From the NCBI GenBank assembly GCA_023078685.1, contig JALGAS010000001.1, positions 4,340,001-4,404,000 of the forward strand: 64,000 nucleotides of DNA, written 5' to 3'. Of the stretch, positions 32,949 through 44,605 are shown piece after piece. This DNA comes from Neopestalotiopsis rosae. Taxonomy: Eukaryota; Ascomycota; Sordariomycetes; Amphisphaeriales; Sporocadaceae. The position numbers and the translations under genes are program-made. The notes under the pieces were generated by a model, which worked only from the letters and a program-made list of their open reading frames with translations, had not been told where the DNA came from and ran no database searches. Position 1 is the first letter of the stretch. The number at the start of each line of letters is the position of its first letter.

Positions 32949-35900
32949 CTACGCAGCTTCGTCGAACTGCTTGGAGAACCAGTCCACCATGGCGACGACG
33001 GTGGGGTAATTCCAGGTGAGTGTTTGCGGCACCTTAACCTTAAATACGCTCTGCAACTTCTGACGAAGTACAATGGTCATGACACTATCGACGCCAAGGT
33101 CAGTGAGCGCGACATGATCATCAATCTCCTCAATGTCGTCCATCTTCAGTATAGAAGCGAGACACTCGCGGAGCTTCAGATTGAGCCAGGGTTTGAGCTC
33201 GGCCGCGTTGGTCGGGCGCGCCCCGCCACTGCCGCCGGCCTGTCCAGCCTCGGCGGCTGCTGGCGTCGCGGCCGAGGACGATGCGGTCCTACTTTGCGCA
33301 CTCGAGCGGCGCACGGCAATGTCTTCGAGCAATGGACAAGGCAGGGGTTCGTCCGCGTCCAGCGTTCTAGTCCTCGTCACAACGATATGGTCCACGTCGT
33401 ACTTGGACATGTGCTCCCAGGCCTGGAAGCCTTCGCTGCGCGTGATGTCCGTGATGCCCTTGCTCTGGAGCTCGAGGGCCAAAAAGTCCGACGTGCCCAT
33501 ACCCATGGCCCGCCACGCCGTCCACTGGAAGGCAATGGCATTGTCGCCCTGCCTGCGGCGGTGCGCCGCCAGCGTGTCGAGGAAGGCGTTGCCGGCGCCG
33601 TACGAGCTCTGGCCGGACGTGCCGACGAGCTGGCCAATGGACGAGAAGAGCACGAAAAAGTCCAGTCCGGCTGCTGGGGGAAAGGCTCGGTGAAGGGCGA
33701 GGGCACCGGAGATCTTGGGTGACAGCACCCGGGCAAAGGAGTTGGCCGTGGTATCGCACAGCAGCGAGTCCTCGAGCACTCCGCTGGCGTGGATGACTCC
33801 GAGGACCGGGGGCAGCGAGAGCCTCTCGAGAGCGGCCAATAGCTGATCGTGCGCGTCGTCGGCACCAATGTCCAGGGAGACCACGTGAATGCTCGCGCCG
33901 ATGCTCTCCATGGCCTGGATCCTCTTGAGAATTGGAGCAATTTTGGCTTCTGACACTACCGCCGCCGCCCATTGACTGCGAGGCGGCAAAGCGCGACGGG
34001 AGATGATGACGATGCGGCGAGCGCCCTTTTCAATGAGCCAGTCGCACGTTTCCAGGCCCAGGACGCCAAGACCTCCAGTCATGACATAGGAACCCTCGGG
34101 CTTGGGCAGTAACGTCTTATTACTCGAGGCCGGCAGAAGTTGATCTTTGGCAAAGGGCCTCATGCGCGCCACTCGAGGAAGGCCGTCCACGAGGCGGACA
34201 ATGTCATACCCTGGAACGTACTTGAATGGCAACAGAGGAAAGGCTGGTCCTTCGCTGTCGATCAAACCGCCCCATATATCAGAGTGCTCCAAGGCAACGA
34301 TACGAGCAAGGCCATATAGAGGTCCTTGGGCAAGGGCGGTCGCGGATTCGGCCGCAAAGACTTGGTCCGTGACGATGAAGAACTTGGTGGCTAAGCAGTT
34401 ATAGACAATGGTCTTGATCGCTGTGGCCACGTCCCAAATGAACTTTTGAGCTGATGCAGCAATGTCTGCATCCGGGCCAATCGATCCAGGGCAGTATACT
34501 ACCGCAGAAGTCTTGCCTTGCAAGGACTTGAAGACCGCCTCTCGGTTCAACTCTTGCACACTGCTCAACGCGATGACCTCGGGGAACTTGCCCGCCAAGT
34601 CCAGCTTGTATTGGGCGAGAAGCTGGCTGTCCTCCGAGATGAGAACGACCTGGTCGGCCACAAGTGGCTTTTCAGACAACCGTGGTGGCACCCATGCCAA
34701 TTGATGTACCAACCCCTCGATACCTTGGCTGACTCTCTGCACAGGGTTCACTTCGGTCAGCGTGAGGCCTTCAAATTTGGCCAGGAGCCCGCCCTCCTCG
34801 TTGAGGATGGAGACGTCGGCGGACCTGCTCAGGGGGTCCTTGGCAACCGCCTCAGTCTCTACCACGTAGAGGTAGCAGATCTTGGGGGCCGGCTGGGACG
34901 AGTACAACATGGCCTTGTCAATCCTTGAGACGATGCGTAGTTTGGCATCGTCGGAGAAGATGGTGGCCCCGACCGAAGAAGCCGCGTCAAACACGGCAGC
35001 CCACGAACTCGGATGCCACGTAACTTCTGCATTGTCTGGATCTGCGTCCACTCGAGCAAGCATCTCCCGAGAGTTGCCGTAGTGCTCCGTGACGGCCCAC
35101 GGGAACGCGATGCCGGCCACGCCGACCTTTGTCAGGTAGTCGATGGAGAAGCTGCTCGGCAGAACCTTGCCGATGCGCTTCTTTATGGCGTCCAGATCGA
35201 CCGGCGGGGTGGTGGTCTGCTCGAGGGGCTCGGCACTCCAGCTGGCGGCGCTGTGCAATACCCATGCCTTGTCGTCCGACGAGCTGAGACGAGAGGCAAT
35301 CTTGACATTCCCGTCCTCTACAACGACTTGGATGTTCCGAGGAGCATCGGTGATCTGCCAGAATAAGGAGAAATCTTCAGTATCTGCACAAAAGATTGTC
35401 CAAGGGAGACGATGAACTTACAGCAAGGGGAACCCGCAACGTCATGTCGGAGATGACCGTGGCCTTTGTTCCGTGAAGGAAAGTATTCACGTAGACAGCA
35501 AAGGGAACGACATTGATGCCGTGTAGTCTGTGATCCCTCGGAAAAGGCTTGGTCTCGTCGGTGACCTTACTGGTGTACAGACTGGTGCTGGTGCCAGCCA
35601 CGACGGTGTGTTTGCCGAGCAAGGTGTGCATGTCGAAGTCGTGCGTGCCCTCATCGCCCGACACACCTGTCGAGACCTCCTTCCAGAACGGCTTGTGCGT
35701 CCATGCGAATCCCGGGACCTCGGTGCACCACTGGCTCCCGACGAGGGCCGTGAAGTTCACCTGCGCGCCTGTCACGTACAACTGGGCAATGGAATGGAGA
35801 ATGCTCTTCTCGGCGGGCTGGTTCTTCTTCATGGTTGGGATGACGGCATACTCAGTGAGATCTGCTTCTCCCAACGTCTCATTGATCGAGTGTGAAACAA

Positions 35901-38418
35901 TGGGATGAGTCGAGACCTCGAGGAATACCCGGTGTCCGTCCTCGACGGCGGCATTTACAGCAGAGTTGAGCCAGACGGGGTTGACCATATTATTGACCCA
36001 GTATGCCGCGTCTCTCATAGCATGAGATCGTGAGTCCTTGATGGAGGTCGAGTATAGTTTGATGAGGGGCGGTTGAGGTCTGAGCACCTCGGTCAGCGTT
36101 GCTTCCAGAGGTGCCGACAGAGATTTCATCATGGGACTGTGGAAGGCAATGTCAGTCTTGACCGTGAAGGTTCTGACACCGCGCTGCTTCAGCTTCTCCT
36201 CGTACTCGGCGAGGGGGCCGGCGGCACCGCTGACGACGCAGGACGATGGCGAGGAGTGGATGGCAGCTACGAGATCCTCGCGGCCGCTCAGGTCCGCCGC
36301 CACTTCGGCAAAGGGCAGATTGACCAGAGCCATGCCGCCGAGACCCTTGACTTGGGCGTATAGTCGCGCGCGCCGCGTCACTATGAGAGCACCCTCGCTT
36401 GGCTCCAGACATCCGGCGACCACTGATGCTGCTATCTCTCCTACCGAGTGTCCAATGACTGCTCGGGGTTGCACCCCCTTGGACTTGAGGACCTCGCTCA
36501 GTCCAATCTGCACCAGATACGTAAGGACCTGGATCACGTCCGAGTCTTGAAAGTTGCCCCCTTCGAGGGTCTCAATCGCAGAGTACCCGAGCTCCTGGAG
36601 TACGATATTGTCGAGTGGCGACACGGCTTGGTAGAAGACGGGATCCAGGAGTAGCTCCTTGCCCATGTCCGCCCACTGGGCGCCGTGCCCGGAAAATACC
36701 CAGACTGCCTCTCTGCTGGGCCCGCTGGCGAAGCTGCGGCCCTGCGCGCTCCAGTCGCCGGCCGTGCCCTTGGTGAAGGAGCTCAGCGCCTAGGCGGCTT
36801 CCTCGTGGCTGGACACCACAAATGCTGCGCGGTGGTCGTGGTGAGCGCGACGGAGCCCCAGGGTGGAGGCAATGGTTTCGAGAGCGTGAGCGTGGCCCTT
36901 GTCGAACATCCACTCGGCATGGACGGCGCTCTGGATCGCCAGTCTCTTTTCCTGTGGCGCCGACAGGACAAGTAGTGTGGGTGCGCCTGATCTCATTTTG
37001 TGGTCAATGGCAGCCGGAAGTGGTGGCTGCTCGATAATGGCGTGCGACACGGTGCCGCCATACCCGTAGGAGCAGACGGCAGCGCGGCGAGGGCCCTCGG
37101 CATCATCCCAAGATACCTTTTCCCTGACGATTTGCAGGCCGGACTTGTCCCAGTCAACCCTGGTGTTCAGCTTATTCAACCGGGTCTGGGGTGGGATTTC
37201 CCCCTTGCACACAGCCATGACAGCCTTGACGAGACTGATGGCACCAGCTGCAGCCTCGAGGTGGCCGACGTTGGGCTTGATGGACCCGACATGGACGGGT
37301 GTATCCTGGGACCGGCCGGCGCCGTAGACGGCCGAGATGGCAGAGATCTCGGTCGGGTCGCCCAGGGACGTTGATGTGGCGTGCGCCTCCACGTAGCCCA
37401 CGGACAGGGGATCGACTTCGGCCACCTTCAGCGCCTTACGCGCCACCAGCTCCTGGGCCTTGGCGTTGGGCGCCATAATGCCGTTGGTCTTGCCGTCCTG
37501 GGCAATGGCGGTTCCCTTGAGGGTGGCGAGCACGCGATCGCCGTCCACGATGGCGTCGGAGAGGCGCTTCAGGATCAGGACGGCCGCGCCCTCGCCTCGC
37601 GCATAGCCGTGCGCATCATCGTCAAACGAGAGGCAGACGCCGTCGGGCGAGAGGGCGCCCGCGGCTCCCAGCATGTGAAATAGTGCTGGGGACAAGCACA
37701 CGTTGACGCCGCCGACAATGGCCACCTTGGACTCGCCGTTCAAGACGGTCTGGCGCCCCGCGTGGACTGCGCATAGAGATGACGCGCAGGCGGCGTCGAC
37801 GGCGACACTGGGTCCCATGAGATCGTAATGGTAAGAGATGCGGTTCGGGATGCCATGGGCCGTCGTGCCGATGCCCATCCAGGCCTCAATATTTGGGATA
37901 TCCTCGAGCAGGAGTCTCGAGTAATCGTCCGAGTCGACACCCATGTACACGGCTGTGTCAGATCCGGAGAGGGACTTTGGGTCCAGGCCAGCGTCTTCGA
38001 GGGCTTCCCATGTCACCTCCAGGCCGAGTCGCTGGTGGGGGTCCATCTGCTCCGCCTCCTTGGGGGAAATGTTGAAGAATGCAGCATCAAAGTTTTCGAG
38101 ATCGGGAATAAAATAGCCCGTGGATATGGTCTTTTCAATAATCTTTGCATTCCTAGGGTCTCTTTTGGCCCAAGGTTCCCATCGCCAGCTGGGGTTGGGC
38201 CCGGAGGCATCTTTCTTGTCCATGAGGAACTGCCAGAGTTTCTCGGGGGTGTTATTACCGCCTGCTGTACGGCAAGCCATTCCAATGATGGCCACATCAT
38301 CTCTTGTTATTTCATGAGAAGAGACAGATGACTCGTGTGAAGCTGGTGTCGACCACCCGGAGTCCAACTTGGATGCCGGGGTGGCCGGGGTGGTGGGAAC
38401 GCCCTCGACAACCGCCAT
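32949..38418 (-). CDS. Partially reducing polyketide synthase (6-MSAS type), interrupted by an in-frame stop
   Basis: Two exons (38418-35422 and 35354-32949; intron 67 nt) span 1800 codons. In order: ketosynthase (from about residue 35; active Cys211 in VDAACASSL, then [12 protein letters not shown] and [10 protein letters not shown]), acyltransferase (VFSGHGAQW, active Ser658 in [10 protein letters not shown]), a thioester-hydrolase/dehydratase-like hot-dog domain ([24 protein letters not shown]), ketoreductase ([33 protein letters not shown]) and a C-terminal acyl carrier protein ([10 protein letters not shown], Ser about 1755). No methyltransferase, enoylreductase or thioesterase is seen. 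This layout and length match fungal partially reducing synthases, which make 6-methylsalicylate- or mellein-like aromatics in the cytosol; the product is not predictable. Codon 543 is TAG (36792-36790), in the KS-AT linker. All downstream domains stay in frame and look intact, so the break is recent, erroneous, or tolerated. Confidence 0.93.
36790..36792 (-). other. In-frame TAG stop inside the PKS gene
   Basis: Reading the minus strand, the frame enters this codon from the KS post-domain and continues beyond it without shift for another 456 codons to the next splice site. The only intron that could remove it (a GTGGTG donor to the CCTAG ending here) would be about 30 nt, shorter than any other intron in the window. 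The base after the stop is G, not a known fungal readthrough context. Confidence 0.85.
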
Positions 38419-40314
38419 TGTGATGAGTTTTGTTCGAGCTCTCAAACTTTCTTTGGTTATGACTTGGCGGTCATTACAGTATGAAGAAGCAGAATATTTC
38501 TAGTACCAAAATTGACAAAACCTTGAGATCTGACTCATGCGGAAGTCTGGGCCTTTGTAGTAGTGAAGTGATTGGAATAATATGACAAAATGATAGATTC
38601 TTTCATGAGGAGAGACATAATTCAGATCTTATATACTTATATAACTTCGGACTGCTCAGCAATACTCGACTCCATGTCTAAGCGACATCCTACACGCAAT
38701 CTTTGGCCTGTTTCTCTCCTCTTCCGGTGCCCTACAGCCCGTAGAGTATGCAACGGAGTGGATTAAACTTATCCCAAGAAGATAACGTCCGCGTATCATT
38801 CCTTGTCCATGGCTGAGCGGAGCATTTTGCTGAGAATTGATTCGGAAGAACAGAATTCGCCATTTTCACTGCTGATTGCATATGAAAGTACTGTCAGATC
38901 ATGTCCTCTACTACCGTAAATCCAAGAGCCTAGATGCCAGCCAGCCATAAGCCTGTCCTGATTATGTCTGACCCACTGCCAACCCATGATATCCAGCATT
39001 AATAGACCTGTAAATTGACTGGATCCTATCGGACCGCGACTACAGAATCCGCTCCTATCATACTGGGCTCCATATCATAGTTGGCTACCACAGATACCCA
39101 CTTTCCGTCCCCAACCCGACCTCAACCCGTTGCTCTTTCGCCATACCTGGTGGCTTCTGGTGGTATTTGCGCCGAAGCAAGTCAAAACTACGGACCCTCT
39201 GTGTGGAATTACGAACCACTCTTATGCATGTTACGCAGGCTGTGTGGTGTGCGCAAAATTTTCATATCACAATGGAATCCCTCCCCCTTACCTTGCTCTG
39301 TATGATGTGATTTGGTGAGATACAGGATCATCCGAGTATTATTCTGTCGCGATGGCCAGAAAAAAATGGACGCCCAATTGGGGCAAGTCCGCCTGCTGAC
39401 TGCAATCACGACCGCTGGATGGGGCTTCTTCCGATCGATTATAGGTTCAGCTGCACCCGATACAGCTCATCTTATTGGACCTGCCAAGAGCTGATGTCTG
39501 ATAAGGTGAGCAGCCAGTCATCGAACATGAAATTTCAAGCTGCGGAGCCTTTTGATATACCAGGAGTTCCTGCAGCCGCTATCCGCAATCATGAACACGG
39601 CAGGCTTATCTGCCATCGACCACCTCCAATCACTGGCTCTGATCTACAGCAAAATATTATTCTCACATCATAAGCAAGCTCACTTGAGTTGAAAAATTGC
39701 AACGGATTCCCAGCGTGGATGAAGAGGCTGATCCCGTCAGACCCTTGGACAGGGATACATAATATGGGGGCTGATCAGGCGGTCAAAACAGGCATCATGA
39801 GGTTACACCAAATTGAAAAGGTAAGATTTCATGATATCTTGTTCATGACTGAATCTGACGGACTACCTAAAACGTAAGCCTTCCACCACTTTGCTTCCCG
39901 ATGCGGATGTCGGACGGGCACCCGAGATGGAGAAGCGGGAAAAGCCAAGGTCTAGCCAAGGGACTAACAACGGACGAGTGTCAATCATTTCACCGAAGCA
40001 GATGAACCATTGATCAAATGATCCGCAATTCCAACTCGGCCGGGCGGGTAGTGAAGTGACTATATGAGCAACCGTGCTGGCTGTTCCTTTAGACCCGGAA
40101 GATACACGCGGTAGCCTTAGTCCAACGGTCTGCCGAACCCAACTCCACTCGACTTCATATCATATCCTACACGAAGTGATAGATACCTCGGCTATTGTGC
40201 CATTCTAGAATACATTTGAACGGATCCCTCCGCTATTGTTACTTACACCTTTTCATAATCGAGACCTACCTGTCCGATACCAAAGAAAGCCCCCTCCCCT
40301 CACAATAGTCCATC
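38419..40314. other. Divergent intergenic region between PKS and EthD gene
   Basis: The PKS and the EthD-domain gene point away from each other across 1.9 kb. No further gene was recognised; frames up to 84 codons (39419-39673) have no domain. A TATA-like TATATGAG lies near 40061, about 250 bp before the EthD start. No cluster-specific regulator gene is present between them. Confidence 0.5.
38629..38645 (-). promoter_or_regulatory. TATA-like element upstream of the PKS
   Basis: On the minus strand the segment reads TTATATAAGTATATAAG, about 210-225 bp upstream of the PKS ATG. The sequence suits a TATA box with a long 5' leader. The assignment is tentative. Confidence 0.3.
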
Positions 40315-40722
40315 ATGTCTTCCGAAACTCAATACACAATGCTTCTCTTCTTCAAGCGCAACCCAAACCTCAGCCCGGAAGAATTCAAGACTTACTACGA
40401 GGCCAACCACGCTCCCATGGTCCGCGACATCGCCAAGAACGCCAAGGGGCTCATCACGTACAAGCGGCGCTACCTCGACCACGCAGCCTCGGACCCGTCG
40501 CTGGGGAACCCGTTTACCGTCTTTGGCGAGCCGGCGGCGGCGGGGACGGTGCCCTACGACATGGTCAACGAGGTCACGTTTGCCACCAAGGCGGACGCTG
40601 CCGAGTTCTCGAGGATCATGTACGAGATTGAGGAGAACAGAGTCAAGGTGCTAGAGGACGAGGATAAGTTGTTTGTTCGGGGTTCAATGAGGGGTATGAT
40701 TGTCGAAACAATCACGTCCTGA
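40315..40722 (+). CDS. EthD-domain protein (dimeric alpha/beta-barrel)
   Basis: A single exon of 135 residues starts at the ATG at 40315. The sequence matches the EthD family: YTMLLFFKRNPNLSPEEFKTYYEANHAPMVRD is the first strand and helix with the conserved His, and a second alpha/beta half follows (VTFATKADAAEFSRIMYEIE). These small proteins form dimeric ferredoxin-like barrels. In fungal polyketide clusters, EthD-like members often act as cyclases, dehydratases or decarboxylases on unstable polyketide intermediates. It is the nearest gene to the PKS (1.9 kb, divergent), which suggests a shared pathway; this is inference. It is unusually GC-rich in its middle, as is the PKS. Confidence 0.9.
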   Translation: MSSETQYTMLLFFKRNPNLSPEEFKTYYEANHAPMVRDIAKNAKGLITYKRRYLDHAASDPSLGNPFTVFGEPAAAGTVPYDMVNEVTFATKADAAEFSRIMYEIEENRVKVLEDEDKLFVRGSMRGMIVETITS

Positions 40723-42261
40723 TAGAGAGAAGAAGAATAAAATGACACCAGCTCGTTATTGGAGTACCCTTTGGTTTATACTACTCTCAATTGAGAATCA
40801 TGCATTACTGGCTTCGTTACTTTTTCTTCCTATATATCCATATTGCGGAGGATGCGGGAACGATCTTAAAAAGCATTGATATCTCGAGGTCCCTTGCACT
40901 ACTATGTGTTTCTCAAGGGTCACGGCAACGCGCCGAATCAGGACCGGGCCGTGCATGGAGTTACCCAAAGAGCTGATATGTTCAGATTATACGGACCACA
41001 AAAGGTTAGGGATCTAGGGTCCAACGGGGTAGAGAGGGTCCTCACCTAGGTCAACGGTCGTGATTTAGACGATCCATATTCGGAGTTATTGCAAAGACCG
41101 TGCTTCCTGCTTCATCTGCTAGCGGCTGGCAGAGTGGCTGATCCCGGGGCGGGGGATCGGAGGCGTCAGTATTGTATAGTGCCTTCTTGACACATTATGA
41201 GCCTCAGACCCATTGAACCAAAATCCCTCTGCTGACAGTATAATGTTCCTGAATGGGGCGATCCGAAGGAGGTGCCATGCTTTATTAACTCTGGCCCTCG
41301 TGCAATCCACCGCTGTCACTGAACCTTATTTGGATCAATCAGCCAATCAGCCAACCAATCAGTAAGCCAGAGCCCCTCAGCTCGAGAAAATCCAAGGGAG
41401 CAGTACTCAGCAAATCGCGGTCTTGGCGATGATCCAGATTAAGAATCTCAGTGGCAATAGACCTGGGGGTGAGTATTGGAATGTGACCTCCGAGCTACAT
41501 CACATGATACCGAGTCGAGATTCCACATTTGGAAATTGAGTCTCTTTGCACATCCATCTCATTTCAATGGTGTAAGAAACAATTCCTAATGCCCTACAAG
41601 CAGAACGCTAGCGCGCGATCCTCTAGAGTCTGCTTGCCTTGACGCTCCTGATCCTGAGGTCCTGAGGACCCAGATGCGACTTGCTCGCGTGAATACACTG
41701 CGTGAAACAATTCCATCCATGAATGTCCCATGCATCACATATCGTATTTGGCCCTGACAATATGCTCTAATTGGGCTGAAAACCATGTCGCGTCAATGGC
41801 CACTAACTGGGATCTAGACTCGTATCCCTCGCACAAGCTAGCCGTGGAGGTACCTGGCTTGGAGGCCGACAAGCTTCTAGTGAGCAGCTAATGCTGTCTA
41901 GACTGTGATAGTTTCGGCCTCGGCCGCCTGTGGCCATCTACTCTGCACTATAGCAGACTGGTAGTGCCCAGCTGAGAACTTGAGCTGTTACTGCACGGCT
42001 GAAACACATTCCAAGCTGAAATCAATCGTGTCAGCTGGAAGACATGGACTTGAACTTAGTTGCGATACCATTGGGCCAGGCTAGATGTCCCTCTGTTCAA
42101 TAGAGCTGAAAGTCGTAGTCTAGAGACTCTAACCGAGACTTGCATACAATGCGGAAGGAAATCGACAAGTATGTATAAGGCGCGCTTTCCCATCATGGAC
42201 CGACACTGGACGAATCCGTCTTTCCAGGGAAATTTGTTCTCTAACTTCCATTCACCTCATC
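40723..42261. other. Intergenic region upstream of the DUF2235 gene
   Basis: No gene is recognised in these 1.5 kb. A 66-codon minus-strand frame (41119-41319) has no domain. The CCAAT-box group at 41336-41362 is described separately. A degenerate tRNA-like A-box/B-box pair on the minus strand near 42040-42100 lacks an anticodon arm and was not called. Confidence 0.5.
41336..41362 (+). promoter_or_regulatory. Clustered CCAAT boxes (AATCAG repeated three times)
   Basis: The hexamer AATCAG occurs three times at 41337, 41345 and 41357, two of them as CCAATCAG, a good match to the CCAAT-binding complex site (CCAAT followed by CA/AG). The group lies about 900 bp upstream of the DUF2235 start and 600 bp downstream of the EthD gene, so the controlled gene is uncertain. 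Confidence 0.4.
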
Positions 42262-44605
42262 ATGTCAGACACAAATACACCAAAAAGCCTACGGAAGCGC
42301 ATCATCATCTGCTGCGATGGCACGTGGCAGTCTGCCACCTCGGGCAAGAAGAACGTCCCATCAAATGTGACCCGTTTGGCCCGGGAGCTGGCCAGGGTGG
42401 GCGTTGATGCCGATGGAAACGAGTGGCAGCAAGTAGTGTGGTACGACTCGGGCGTGGGCACCACCTCACTCATGGGCAAAGTCAGCGAAGGTGCCGTTGG
42501 CTCGGGACTCGAGATCAACGTTATTGAGGCCTATAACTTCATTGTTCTCAATTGGGTGCCAGGCGACAAGGTTTACTGTTTCGGCTTCTCCCGTGGCGCC
42601 TTCACTGCTCGCGCCATTGCCGGCCTCGTCTCTGACATTGGCATCTGCGAGCCCAGGAAGCTGCAGCACTTTCCGGGATTGTGGAAGAGGTACAAGGAAA
42701 AGAGAGAAGGCCGATTCTACGGCAGCGCACCGTATTGGGAGTTCATCGACGGCAAACTCCAGGAGCCGTTGCCTAAAGATCGGGGGTACAAGAACCGCAA
42801 CGTGAAGTGGCAGGTGGAACCCAAAGAAACTTGGGCCTACACAGACGAATCAAGAGAGATTGAAATCGTCGGTGTCTATGACACTGTTGGAGCTCTGGGT
42901 ACACCCTCGCTTCGCGGCGTACAAGTTGGATCCTGGGTTGGCCTCGGCCCTGAAAAGCACGCGTTCTACAACGTTGATCTGAATCGGAGTAAGCACCCCT
43001 CTGTAATATTTGACATCGATTGACCGCTGACTAACCGTCGTGTGAAGATATCCTTCGCGCATATCATGCGCTAGCTTTAGATGAGCGCCGCGAAGCTTTC
43101 AGTCCAACCGTGTGGCAGCTCTCTGACGAGTATCCCTTTGATGCACTCAAAAAGGAACACGACAACTTCGAGGAAGCATTCGACAATTGGCACTCGGCTT
43201 CAACGAATCGGAAAATGTCTGTCCAGGAGAAGCTTCAGATCAAGAAGGCGTATGATGAAGCTCGCAAGATCCTTGAGGCCAAGGAGGATGAAGAGATCAG
43301 AAAACAGGAGAAAAAGGTTGAAGAGTGCAGCAGTGCCTGGTACGGCGTGTACATCGACCATGAAATCTCTCTGACTAAAAGAGAGGAAGCCCACAAAGCA
43401 TACACCAAGGCCCGGACGTTGCTGGTGCACATGAAGGAACATCACAAGCCACCGCCGGAGCTCTCGCAGGTCTGGTTTCCAGGCGTGCACATCAATGTCG
43501 GCGGAGGCTCCAGTGACAGTCTCGATAATAAAGGAGACATGGAAGGTATGCTTTGTTTTCTTCATATTGCTTACAGATATGCTGGTTACTGACGCGTTTG
43601 ACCACAGAGCTCGCCGATATCGTTTATTGTTGGATGCTCGATCAAATCCGACCTCACCTCAACATTGATCAAAATAAACACTACCAATACACGACAGAAA
43701 GGAGCATACGACTTGCTGCGCTCAACTATGATGCCTCTGAAGAGGAAGAGAGGCTCAAGGCAGAGGCTAAAAAACGGAAACAGGAGAGCTACTTCACCAC
43801 CGGCGCTCGCTGGGCTCACACTTCCTTTCAAACTGTTAAGAAAACGACTGCTGACATCTACAACTACTGGGTCAACGACGAGGAACCAGAGCAGCCCAAG
43901 AACCAGACCCACTTTGATTTTGGCTGGGGAACGGGCACTGTCATTGACAGTTACACCTGGACTTATGTTGCCAATGGAGACCTTGCCCGAACTCCTCATG
44001 GGTACAGCAAGAACACGGGACGAACGCACGAGTCTGTGCACCCTGTTGTTGGCTACCGCATGTACAGCTCGCGTAAAAAGTACAAGGACGCAGTGATTGC
44101 CGCTCGCGACGAAAAAGACCCCGTCGAGAAAGCCGAGTTGGTGAAGAAACGCGACGCGCTCGAGCAATTGATTTACAATCCCATTGGTATGAAATCTGTC
44201 AAGCCAATGACCATACGGACATGGAACACCAAATTGGAGCAATGGGAGTACACTTTCCACGGTAGCGATAAGCCGATGCCCGAATACAACATGCGGCCCA
44301 GCCAAAAGTCTGATGTCCTATCTTACGAGGGCCTCACCGAGATCCCGGAGGACGACGCACTATGGTATCGTATTGAAACGCCAGCGTACGAGCGGCTAGC
44401 TCAACATGGTGATTTCGAGGCCGGTTACTATCTCAAGAAGCTCGATGAACGCAACGGGTACAAGAATGACGGGTATATTCCAGAGGATGTCAAGGACCTT
44501 GATGATTGGTTCAATAAAGACAAAGGTGAATTGTCGCCGCCAAAGGGATGGGAGTGGCCGAAACGCCGCGGATTAAGTAAGGAGGAGTGGCTTCAAATAG
44601 CCTAA
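42262..44605 (+). CDS. DUF2235 / Tle1-like alpha/beta hydrolase (putative phospholipase)
   Basis: Three exons (42262-42988, 43048-43545, 43608-44605) give 740 residues; all splice phases close correctly. The N-terminus shows the family start KRIIICCDGTWQSA. The nucleophile elbow GFSRGA places Ser110, VGVYDTVGALG contains the likely Asp207, and YHALALDERREAFSPTVW just after intron 1 carries the conserved His. A charged coiled region (about residues 275-345) interrupts the hydrolase core before VWFPGVHINVGGG. A second long C-terminal region follows with no domain I recognise, apart from the charged KAEAKKRKQES segment and HPVVGYRMYSS. Bacterial relatives such as Tle1 are phospholipases of antibacterial type VI secretion; fungal DUF2235 proteins are abundant and largely uncharacterised. 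It is the first gene of the protease-rich cluster, so a lipid-attacking effector role is possible but unproven. Confidence 0.9.

Noticed and set aside
33024..33722. 232-codon plus-strand frame antisense to the PKS
   Set aside because: Shadow of the GC-rich ketoreductase and ACP coding sequence; no domain of its own.
36760..36830. A mini-intron removing the PKS in-frame stop
   Set aside because: It would be about 30 nt, far shorter than all other introns here, and would delete residues of a linker that reads normally.
42030..42115. tRNA-like A box (TGGCCCAATGG) and B box (AGTTCAAGTCC) on the minus strand
   Set aside because: The boxes are too close, there is no anticodon arm, and the T stem does not pair. 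At best it is a degenerate tRNA relic.
43586..44305. 239-codon antisense frame over the DUF2235 gene
   Set aside because: Mirror frame with no domain; the sense strand carries the conserved hydrolase.
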